Of a stretch of DNA of 6,726 nt, positions 1 through 5,555 are shown one piece after another. Source of the DNA: Polynucleobacter sp. (GTDB lineage Bacteria > Pseudomonadota > Gammaproteobacteria > Burkholderiales > Burkholderiaceae); NCBI GenBank assembly GCA_020059445.1, contig JAGVCB010000101.1:1-6726 (forward strand), read 5' to 3'. Made by a program: the position numbers and the translations under genes. The notes beneath the pieces were generated by a model, which had not been told where the DNA came from, made no database searches, and saw only the letters and a program-made list of their open reading frames with translations. How positions within the stretch are numbered: the first letter of the stretch is position 1; each line of letters begins with the position of its first letter.

Positions 1-1
1 C

Positions 2-118
2 ATGTTAGTTTCTTTATCATCATTTGCAGGTGGTCACGGTGGTGGCAAGATGGATGATAAGAAAGTGGACTGCACAAAGAAAGAAAATGCTAATAACCCA
101 GCTTGTAAAAAGAAGTAA
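2..118 (+). CDS. C-terminal part of a small, probably exported Lys/Cys-containing protein (5' end outside window)
   Basis: An open frame runs from the left edge to a TAA at 116-118 and encodes about 38 residues. It begins MLVSLSSFA and continues GGHGGGKMDDKK, ending in a Lys-rich tail (PACKKK). The hydrophobic stretch ending in Ser-Phe-Ala followed by Gly-rich polar sequence looks like the end of a signal peptide with cleavage after SFA, so the mature part would be a tiny, basic periplasmic or secreted peptide of about 29 residues with two cysteines that could form a disulfide. An ATG at position 2 is possible as a start, but the short hydrophobic stretch suggests the true start lies upstream of the window. 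A strong terminator follows 16 bases after the stop, which supports a real expressed gene. I do not recognise the family and assign no function. Confidence 0.55.
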   Translation: MLVSLSSFAGGHGGGKMDDKKVDCTKKENANNPACKKK

Positions 119-134
119 TTGCTTATTTCAAATT

Positions 135-160
135 AAAACCCCCAATTTGGGGGTTTTTTT
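135..160 (+). terminator. Intrinsic terminator after the small exported protein gene
   Basis: CCCCC (139-143) and GGGGG (149-153) form a perfect GC stem around a 5-base loop AATTT. AAAA (135-138) pairs with TTTT (154-157) to extend the stem, and a run of seven T follows the G run. This is a textbook Rho-independent terminator for the gene ending at 118. On the opposite strand the hairpin is followed by only four T, so it may also weakly stop transcripts of the minus-strand glycosyltransferase that ends at 327. Confidence 0.93.
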
Positions 161-326
161 ATTTATAAATTTAAGTTGAATCCTAATAAATTAGAGCTTT
201 ACCAATCATGATTCACTGATCCATAAAAACAAATGCTTTGCTTACCAGCACTCGTTTCGTCTTTACATACTCGATTTATTGTTGACAATATTAACTGTCT
301 ACAGAATCTGGAAAATACTTAAGAAC

Positions 327-950
327 TCAGTTCGAAGCGTACTTTAAAAAGTTTTCTCGGTGCCGCCTGTAAAACAGGAGTCCTTCTTTGCGACTCTCTA
401 CTGTGGCACCTTGCTCAATCATTCTATCCCACAAATTCCAGTCCTCTTGGGGGTATTTACCATTCACACATTTCTTTTTATAACCAATCTTTTTCCCAAA
501 GGAGGTTCGGTACATCATTGAGCCATGATGCAAACCTTGACGATCCCAATAAAAATCACCCTGATGAGGGATTGTTTCTCCTGGAACTCTGGTAAGAATT
601 TCTTCTTTTAATTCGCCAGTAACGATGATGTCATATGTGACGATATCTGACTTGGCACTTGAGAGAAGATCAATGGTGTCAGAGCGTAACCAGTTATCAG
701 CGCCGATAAAAAGGACGTACTCTGTATCGACCATTGTGAGCATGTCTTGAAAGTTATCCACCACACCAAGATTTGTTGGTCGGAATACATATTCAATGCC
801 TGGATATAGTTCTGGGAGGTGACCGCAATCAAAGCCGCCATCATCCACAAATAAAATTCTTTCTGGAGATAAGGACTGTGATAACAAGGACTCAATACAG
901 TGAGCGGCAAGATGACCGTATTTATAAGAGGAAATAACAACTGTAATCAT
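327..950 (-). CDS. Family 2 (GT-A fold) glycosyltransferase, small, target unknown
   Basis: The 207-residue product has the layout of a GT2 transferase. It opens with an N-terminal beta strand ITVVISSYKYG (residues 2-12), followed by the LFVDDGG motif (33-39) that contacts the nucleotide. The LFIGADN segment (80-86) sits where the metal-binding DxD normally lies, so the first Asp is replaced by Gly. A YPQEDWNLWDRM segment (166-177) supplies the Glu-Asp pair typical of the catalytic base region. I chose the ATG at 948-950. A longer version from a TTG at 969-971 would add seven residues before the conserved first strand and has no better ribosome binding site. At 207 residues it is shorter than most GT2 proteins, but both ends look intact. 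No transmembrane segment is evident. It probably adds a sugar to a polysaccharide, lipid or protein. It is divergent from the selenoneine operon, and I see no sequence reason to make it part of that pathway. Confidence 0.85.
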   Translation of the reverse strand: MITVVISSYKYGHLAAHCIESLLSQSLSPERILFVDDGGFDCGHLPELYPGIEYVFRPTNLGVVDNFQDMLTMVDTEYVLFIGADNWLRSDTIDLLSSAKSDIVTYDIIVTGELKEEILTRVPGETIPHQGDFYWDRQGLHHGSMMYRTSFGKKIGYKKKCVNGKYPQEDWNLWDRMIEQGATVESRKEGLLFYRRHRENFLKYASN

Positions 951-1052
951 ATGAAGGGCATTAGAGCACAAATCTGTTAAATTTTTATGATCCCCATTAC
1001 GTTAAATAACCCTCATTAGTAGACTCAATTATTAAAAGAAAATTTAGAGATA

Positions 1053-1081
1053 TTGAAATAAAGGGGCGTTAAATTTATAGC
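1053..1081 (+). promoter_or_regulatory. Candidate sigma70 promoter P1 for the senA-senC-egtD operon
   Basis: TTGAAA (1053-1058, five of six bases matching the -35 consensus) and TATAGC (1076-1081, four of six matching the -10) are separated by 17 bases. Transcription would start near 1088, giving a leader of about 26 bases before the GTG start of senA. The call rests on pattern match only. Confidence 0.4.
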
Positions 1082-1101
1082 AGTCATCACATCTTGAACC
1101 A

Positions 1102-1107
1102 TATAAT
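1102..1107 (+). promoter_or_regulatory. Perfect -10 box (TATAAT) immediately upstream of the senA start
   Basis: TATAAT at 1102-1107 is an exact consensus -10 hexamer. Normal -10 to +1 spacing would place transcription initiation at about 1113-1115, on the GTG start codon of senA (1114-1116). I see no matching -35 hexamer 16-18 bases upstream. It may be a second promoter producing a leaderless message, or a chance match in an AT-rich leader. Confidence 0.35.
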
Positions 1108-1113
1108 CAGGGT

Positions 1114-2262
1114 GTGAGCGTAAAACCACCTGATCATCTGCAATACCAGTCTCAAACCAGCACCACTCTTTTGAAAGAGTGGTTGATTGAGTCAAATGAG
1201 CTCACCCGGAATATTCTGATCAATCTCAAGCCCGGTCAGGAGCTGGTACCAATCTTAGAGGTGGTTAATCCTCCCCATTGGGAGTTTGGTCACCTCACAT
1301 GGTTTCATGAGTTTTGGGTGCATCGCAAGGGTCAAGCATTCAATCCATCTTTACTTGATCAATCCGATTATCTTTTTAATTCATCAGATATCGCACACTC
1401 AGATCGTTGGACGATTGAGATGCCATCCATCGAGCGTTTGCTTCAATATAACCTTGAGATATTTCAGAAAACACTTGAACTACTAGAAGGGGTTGTTGAT
1501 GCAGAGACTGAATACTTTATTCAGTTATCGATCTTTCATCAGGACATGCACAACGAGGCTTTTGCTTATATGTGGCAAACCTTGGGTTACAAGGCACCGT
1601 TTCAAAGTTTTGAAAGCTTAGCTCCACAAAAAAGCCTAGGCTTGAAGTACATTGAAATGCCCAAGCAATCATTCGAGGCGGGTTCAGATCGGAGTGGTGG
1701 TTTCATATTCGACAATGAAAAATGGGCGCACATGGTCGAGCTCAATGAGTTTGAAATTGCAAATCGCGCTGTTACTAATGGTGAGTATCTCGAGTTTGTT
1801 GAATCGAGTAAAAATGACTCAAGCAACAGTCATACTCAGGCTCCTCAATATTGGAAAAAAGAGGGTGGTGATTGGTATCAGCGCTACTTTGATGAGTGGC
1901 AAGCACTTTCTATGGATGAGCCTGTGCGCCATGTGTCTTATTTGGATGCAAAAAGATATTGTGATTGGCGGGAACTGCGATTACCGACTGAACATGAGTT
2001 ATCGGTATTGATGAGTCAAGATGTCAGTCAATGGCAGGCATCTAATTTATGGGAATGGACATCCAGTCCATTCATGCCTTTCTCAGGTTTTTCTCCAGAC
2101 CCATACATTGATTATTCCAAACCTTGGTTTGATGGCAATTATCAGGTCTTGAAGGGTTGGAGTGCTTACACTCCCAAGCGCTTGAGGCGCAATGCTTTTC
2201 GTAACTTTTATGCGCCTCATCGCTATGACCATTTTGGTGGCTTTCGCACGTGTTTGCTCTAA
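1114..2262 (+). CDS. senA: SenA-type selenoneine synthase (EgtB-like non-heme iron oxygenase)
   Basis: This 382-residue protein has the EgtB/SenA two-domain layout: an N-terminal DinB-like four-helix domain (about residues 15-160) and a C-terminal formylglycine-generating-enzyme-like domain (about 175-382). The likely iron ligands are His60 in HWEFGHLTWFHEF and His142 and His146 in FHQDMHNEAF, matching the three-His facial set of EgtB. The FGE domain shows PVRHVSYLDAKRYCDW (270-285), RLPTEHE (289-295), NLWEWTSS (311-318) and the closing NFYAPHRYDHFGGFR (364-378). SenA enzymes use O2 to join selenium from a selenosugar to carbon 2 of the hercynine imidazole, leading to selenoneine. I prefer SenA over EgtB because the adjacent genes are a selenophosphate synthetase, a SenB-like glycosyltransferase and egtD, and because no egtA, egtC or egtE is present. 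Sequence alone, read by eye, cannot settle substrate choice. The start is GTG at 1114. An in-frame TAG at 1078 and the lack of other start codons after it make this the first possible start. The only SD-like bases (AGGG) lie too close to it. Confidence 0.87.
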   Translation: MSVKPPDHLQYQSQTSTTLLKEWLIESNELTRNILINLKPGQELVPILEVVNPPHWEFGHLTWFHEFWVHRKGQAFNPSLLDQSDYLFNSSDIAHSDRWTIEMPSIERLLQYNLEIFQKTLELLEGVVDAETEYFIQLSIFHQDMHNEAFAYMWQTLGYKAPFQSFESLAPQKSLGLKYIEMPKQSFEAGSDRSGGFIFDNEKWAHMVELNEFEIANRAVTNGEYLEFVESSKNDSSNSHTQAPQYWKKEGGDWYQRYFDEWQALSMDEPVRHVSYLDAKRYCDWRELRLPTEHELSVLMSQDVSQWQASNLWEWTSSPFMPFSGFSPDPYIDYSKPWFDGNYQVLKGWSAYTPKRLRRNAFRNFYAPHRYDHFGGFRTCLL

Positions 2263-2324
2263 ATTGAGTAAGCTACGTTATTCCTGATTTTTTCAGTTTT
2301 TTCATCTTTTTTTACCGAGTTTTT

Positions 2325-3365
2325 ATGTCTTATAACGGTCGTCTCACTTCTCTTTCTCATGGCGGTGGTTGTGGTTGCAAAATTGCACCAGGTGTTTTGA
2401 GCGATATCCTCAAGGCGTCACCTATCAGGAACATTCCGGCCGCTTTGCTGGCTGGCTCAGATAACAATGAAGATGCGGCTGTGTATCAAATTAATGAAAA
2501 CCAAGCCATCGTTGCCACGACTGATTTTTTCATGCCCATCGTGGATGACCCATTCGAGTTTGGTCGTATTGCTGCAACTAATGCCATATCTGATATTTAT
2601 GCGATGGGTGCGCAACCATTGTTTGCTTTGGCTTTGCTTGGCATGCCCATCAATGTCTTGCCGATGGAAGTCATTCAGCAGATCACAGCCGGTGGTGAAT
2701 CAGTTTGTGCTGATGCCGGCATCATGATTGCAGGTGGTCACTCGATTGATACGGTTGAACCTATTTATGGATTGGTAGCAATTGGGGTGGTTGATCCTAA
2801 AAAACTCAAGCGAAACAATGGTGCTAAAGCAGGCGATAGTATTATTTTAAGCAAGCCATTAGGTGTGGGTATTCTTTCAGCGGCATTGAAAAAAGAGCAA
2901 TTGTCTGAGTCTGGTTATCGTGAAATGATTGCTTTAACAACCAAGCTCAATAAGCCTGGTGTTGAATTAGCACAATTAGAAGGTGTGCATGCTTTAACCG
3001 ATGTCACAGGGTTTGGTTTGGCTGGACATTTACTTGAACTGGCCCGCGGCGCTAAGTTAGAAGCTAAATTAGATTGGAACAACATTCCGGTTGTTGAAGA
3101 AGCAGTTCAGTTGGTACAAAAAGATATTTATACCGGTGCTTCAACACGTAATTGGATGGGTTACGGCAATGAGGTTAAGTTGGCTCAGAATATATCTTTA
3201 TGGCAGCAGAATTTACTCACTGACCCGCAGACCAGTGGTGGTTTATTGATTTCTTGTGCTCCAGAAGCGGAGGCTGAAGTTTTAGCTATTTTGCAATCAG
3301 GCGGTTTTATGAAAGCTCAGAAAATCGGACAATTCACTGAAGGCGCTGGATTGTCGGTTGCTTAA
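2325..3365 (+). CDS. senC: Selenophosphate synthetase (selenide, water dikinase), SelD/SenC
   Basis: The 346-residue product is collinear with E. coli SelD. It makes selenophosphate, AMP and phosphate from selenide and ATP in the cytoplasm. The N-terminal catalytic loop SHGGGCGCKIAP (11-22) carries Cys16, Cys18 and Lys19, equivalent to E. coli Cys17, Cys19 and Lys20. Here the first is cysteine (TGT), not selenocysteine. The metal-binding aspartates are present: Asp50 (EDAAVY), Asp67 (TTDFFMPIVDDPFEFGR), Asp90 (NAISD) and Asp226 (LTDVTGFG). The C-terminal LTDPQTSGGLL motif is at 298-308. The enzyme fold looks complete and active. It lies 62 bases after senA and 3 bases before egtD, so it is presumably cotranscribed with both, and its product would feed SenB. 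It could also supply tRNA selenium modification or selenocysteine synthesis, but no selA, selB, selU or tRNA-Sec is seen here. Family assignment is near certain; the senC rather than selD name rests on context. The ribosome binding site is weak (CGAG, 2316-2319). Confidence 0.93.
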   Translation: MSYNGRLTSLSHGGGCGCKIAPGVLSDILKASPIRNIPAALLAGSDNNEDAAVYQINENQAIVATTDFFMPIVDDPFEFGRIAATNAISDIYAMGAQPLFALALLGMPINVLPMEVIQQITAGGESVCADAGIMIAGGHSIDTVEPIYGLVAIGVVDPKKLKRNNGAKAGDSIILSKPLGVGILSAALKKEQLSESGYREMIALTTKLNKPGVELAQLEGVHALTDVTGFGLAGHLLELARGAKLEAKLDWNNIPVVEEAVQLVQKDIYTGASTRNWMGYGNEVKLAQNISLWQQNLLTDPQTSGGLLISCAPEAEAEVLAILQSGGFMKAQKIGQFTEGAGLSVA

Positions 3366-3368
3366 AAA

Positions 3369-4283
3369 ATGAATAAGTCACTCATTGATGAAATAACCAC
3401 TGGCCTTCAATCAGATAAGCCTTTTATTTCGCCAAAATATTTTTATGATGAGCTTGGCTCAAGACTCTTTGAGGCTATCACCCTTTTAGATGAGTACTAT
3501 CCAACCAGGGTAGAAAAATCAATCATGAAGATGTATGAGCAACAAATAGCCTCTGCTGTTGGGGCTTGTGATGTTTTATTGGATTTAGGTGCGGGTAATT
3601 GCGCCAAAGCCAGCGAGCTATTCAATTCAGTGAATCCCAAGCAATACCTCGCGCTCGATATTTCTAAAGATTTTTTAGAGCTGGCCATTGCTGAATTAAA
3701 AAAGAAATTCCCTCAAATTGAAATGACCGCTCAGGTCTGTGATTTAAGTCAGCCACTCAGTTTTCCAGAATTAGCTGGCAAGAAGAAAACCTTTTTTTAT
3801 CCTGGATCTTCAATAGGTAACTTCAATCCCGATCAGGTCAGTAGCTTCTTCAGAAACATTGCCACGATTTGTGATGGCTCGGGTGGCTTATTGATTGGTG
3901 TTGATTTGGTCAAAGGTAAGGACGTCCTGCAAAAAGCCTACGATGATTCTTTGGGTGTAACAGCAGCATTTAATTTAAATGTGCTGAAGCACTTGAATCG
4001 CATCATTGGAAGCGATTTTGATGTAGTGGACTGGGAGCACTTTGCCGTCTTCAATCAAGAGGATTCTCGGATCGAAATGCATCTACGAGCCAAGCGCGAT
4101 GTTTCTGTTACCTGGCCATCTCATTCGAAGCATTTCAAAGCCGGCGAAATGATCCACACAGAAAATAGTTATAAATACACTAAAGCTTCATTCTCTGATT
4201 TATTGATCAAGGCAGGCTTTCGCGATGTCCAGCCTTGGACAGACCCCAAAGACTTGTTCATGGTTTGCTACGCCAAGGCTTGA
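3369..4283 (+). CDS. egtD: L-histidine N-alpha-methyltransferase EgtD
   Basis: EgtD uses three S-adenosylmethionine molecules to convert histidine to hercynine (trimethylhistidine betaine), the acceptor for SenA or EgtB. The 304-residue product carries the family's ordered signatures: SPKYFYDELGSRLFE (21-35), the DEYYPTR segment (41-47), the SAM-binding loop LLDLGAGNCAK (70-80), ALDISKDFL (95-103), FFYPGSSIGNF (142-152), AYDDSLGVTAAFNLNVL (190-206), and a C-terminal HTENSYKY (263-270). By analogy with mycobacterial EgtD, the histidine-binding residues would be Tyr44, Asn151, Tyr191, Glu265 and Ser267. This mapping is by eye. The ATG lies only three bases after the senC stop and has no clear Shine-Dalgarno sequence, which suggests translational coupling to senC. 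The length is slightly under the roughly 320 residues of mycobacterial EgtD, with no sign of truncation. Its place in the operon supplies the pathway's own hercynine. Confidence 0.95.
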   Translation: MNKSLIDEITTGLQSDKPFISPKYFYDELGSRLFEAITLLDEYYPTRVEKSIMKMYEQQIASAVGACDVLLDLGAGNCAKASELFNSVNPKQYLALDISKDFLELAIAELKKKFPQIEMTAQVCDLSQPLSFPELAGKKKTFFYPGSSIGNFNPDQVSSFFRNIATICDGSGGLLIGVDLVKGKDVLQKAYDDSLGVTAAFNLNVLKHLNRIIGSDFDVVDWEHFAVFNQEDSRIEMHLRAKRDVSVTWPSHSKHFKAGEMIHTENSYKYTKASFSDLLIKAGFRDVQPWTDPKDLFMVCYAKA

Positions 4284-4329
4284 GCTTCTCCTAATCAAGC
4301 TATGATCAAGACTGAATTCCAACAGCGTT

Positions 4330-5280
4330 TTATTTGATTAAACGTTTTAAGAGCGCTTTGATTGAATTCAATTCAAATTCTGGCTGAACGTAATGTTTTC
4401 TTTTTTTTATGTGCGCTTCTAGAGACTTATAAAAAGAAGGTTCGAGCTCTGCTTTTTGTAAAGCTAGTGCCAGAGCCTTGGCATCCCCAACTGGGTAGTA
4501 GCCAGGATAGTCATCTCCAAGCAAGCCACGATTACCCGGAATGTCTGATGCAATGACGGGTACCCCAATGGCAATGGCCTCTGTTACAACGTGGGCACCG
4601 CCTTCCATGAGGCTTGTTATCACCATCATATGACTGCGAGAGAGTTGTTGCAGTGTCTCAGCATGACTCAGTTCATCAAGCCACTGATAATTCTTGAGTT
4701 CTTTGTTGTATGCCTTTGCTAGGCTTTTCATCTCTGGGCTCATGGCCTTGCCCAAATGTAAAACTTGGATCTTGCTTTCTGGTTTGAGATATTTCAGACT
4801 TTCTGGTGTGCAAAAGGGATCTTTCTCTGCTCTTAGATGCCCAATCACGCTGATTAAAAAACTCTTCTTCAAAAGAGCTTTGCGTTTAACTGAGTTTGTC
4901 GATTGATAAATGACATGAGTTTTACTCTGCAAATTTTTTGGAATCATCGCTAATGCTGCAGATTGCAAAATAACGATGGCATCAGCCATTTCCATTGATT
5001 TCAGAACTTCAGGATGCTCTGGCATATCTCGGTACAAATCAGTACCAGTCATCATGAGAATGATGGGCCGATTAGGGTAAAGCTCTCGAAACTTAATAAT
5101 TGATGCATAGCTTCTATAGGCGTGCAGAGCAATCAATACATCTGTGTTCTTCCCTGTCCAGCAAGTCGATATTTCAGCTTGATGACCCAATTTTTTCAGA
5201 AAGCCCTGCCAACGCAATGCCGTGATGCGATTGCCGTGCAGACTTCCTGCTGGTGCAGGAGTAACGATTTCTATTGTCAT
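4330..5280 (-). CDS. senB: SenB-type selenosugar synthase (GT4-like glycosyltransferase)
   Basis: SenB enzymes combine a UDP-sugar with selenophosphate to give a 1-seleno-sugar, the selenium donor for SenA. The 316-residue product has a GT-B fold signature. The N-terminal strand and glycine loop EIVTPAPAGSLHGNR (4-18) are followed by ITALRW (19-24), a pattern I associate with SenB. Next come LIALHAYRS (49-57) and ILMMTGTDLYRDM (74-86). The C-terminal half has VIGHLRAEKDPF (145-156) with the Arg150/Lys153 phosphate contacts, then SLMEGGAHVVTEAIAIGVPV (223-242) with the GT4 Glu-x7-Glu pair (Glu226, Glu234). There is no signal peptide or membrane segment, so it acts in the cytoplasm. It ends 46 bases from egtD in a convergent arrangement and is transcribed from its own promoter. 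The ATG at 5278-5280 places the conserved TPAP motif eight residues in and has no obvious Shine-Dalgarno sequence. The main alternative is a GT4 transferase for envelope glycans, which the neighbours make unlikely. Confidence 0.88.
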   Translation of the reverse strand: MTIEIVTPAPAGSLHGNRITALRWQGFLKKLGHQAEISTCWTGKNTDVLIALHAYRSYASIIKFRELYPNRPIILMMTGTDLYRDMPEHPEVLKSMEMADAIVILQSAALAMIPKNLQSKTHVIYQSTNSVKRKALLKKSFLISVIGHLRAEKDPFCTPESLKYLKPESKIQVLHLGKAMSPEMKSLAKAYNKELKNYQWLDELSHAETLQQLSRSHMMVITSLMEGGAHVVTEAIAIGVPVIASDIPGNRGLLGDDYPGYYPVGDAKALALALQKAELEPSFYKSLEAHIKKRKHYVQPEFELNSIKALLKRLIK

Positions 5281-5312
5281 CAGTGAGTGATATTTATCTT
5301 GGACATAAAAAC

Positions 5313-5341
5313 ATTAAAAAATTAACGAACCATTTTAACAA
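5313..5341 (-). promoter_or_regulatory. Candidate sigma70 promoter for senB
   Basis: Reading the minus strand, TTGTTA (plus coordinates 5341-5336) and TTTAAT (5318-5313) are separated by exactly 17 bases. They match the -35 consensus at four of six positions and the -10 consensus at five of six. Transcription would begin near 5306, leaving a leader of about 25 bases before the senB ATG. The -35 box lies in the loop and right arm of a small dyad (CCATT 5330-5334 / AATGG 5340-5344), which could be an operator. The assignment is by pattern match only. Confidence 0.42.
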
Positions 5342-5545
5342 TGGGTTTATTAAGCGATCAGTGGCCATATAAAACCACAAAAAATAAGGGTAAACACTTA
5401 AAAACTGACATATCTTGCATAAAATCCAGTTTTATAAGGATTTCCTATTTTTTCCATGTTATCCTGAGCGAACGTAAATTGTCATAGACAAAGTTATGTT
5501 TTGTTTTACCTGAAGTATCGAACACAGTTACTTTATAAATTGAAT
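5342..5545 (+). promoter_or_regulatory. AT-rich leader and presumed promoter region of the rhodopsin gene
   Basis: The 275-base gap between the divergent senB and rhodopsin genes must contain the rhodopsin promoter, but I find no convincing -35/-10 pair. Possible -10 elements are TATAAG at 5433-5438 (TTGCAT lies only 12 bases upstream) and TATCCT at 5460-5465 with an extended TG at 5457-5458. A perfect small dyad, TTGTC-ATA-GACAA, lies at 5479-5491 and could be an operator or a leader hairpin. No small gene or RNA gene is recognisable. Confidence 0.35.
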
Positions 5546-5552
5546 GGAGAAG
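5546..5552 (+). promoter_or_regulatory. Strong ribosome binding site of the rhodopsin gene
   Basis: GGAGAAG at 5546-5552 places the GGAG core six bases before the ATG at 5556. It is the only clear Shine-Dalgarno sequence among the starts in this window, consistent with high-level translation of a rhodopsin, and it fixes the start codon. Confidence 0.85.
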
Positions 5553-5555
5553 TAA

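Noticed and set aside
204..213. 10-base palindrome AATCATGATT in the gap before the GT2 gene end
   Set aside because: It is short, isolated and in AT-rich DNA, so it is expected by chance.
282..310. TTGACA at 282-287 as a promoter -35 box
   Set aside because: No acceptable -10 hexamer follows at 16-18 bases, and there is no plus-strand gene downstream until 1114. The whole gap 172-326 shows no gene or RNA I can support.
608..940. 110-codon minus-strand open frame overlapping the GT2 gene
   Set aside because: It lies in another frame of the same strand inside the well-supported glycosyltransferase gene and shows no recognisable domain.
1652..2011. 119-codon plus-strand open frame inside senA, and similar short frames inside senC, egtD and senB
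   Set aside because: All are out-of-frame shadows of genes with clear family motifs, and their translations show no domain.
1114..4283. Reading the operon as an ergothioneine cluster (egtB-egtD)
   Set aside because: An EgtB-type ergothioneine route normally comes with gamma-glutamylcysteine ligase, amidohydrolase and lyase genes, none of which is here, while a selenophosphate synthetase and a SenB-like glycosyltransferase are. It remains the main alternative for the senA call.
4278..4301. Inverted repeat GCTTGA / TCAAGC between egtD and senB as a shared terminator
   Set aside because: The stem has only six to seven pairs around an 11-base loop, overlaps the egtD stop and is not followed by a T run on either strand.
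4361..4372. 12-base perfect palindrome ATTGAATTCAAT
   Set aside because: It lies inside the senB coding region near its 3' end, has no loop and no partner copies, and is explained by codon content.
5534..5539. TATAAA as the rhodopsin -10 box
   Set aside because: It would start transcription inside the ribosome binding site at about 5546, which would remove the strong Shine-Dalgarno sequence from the message.
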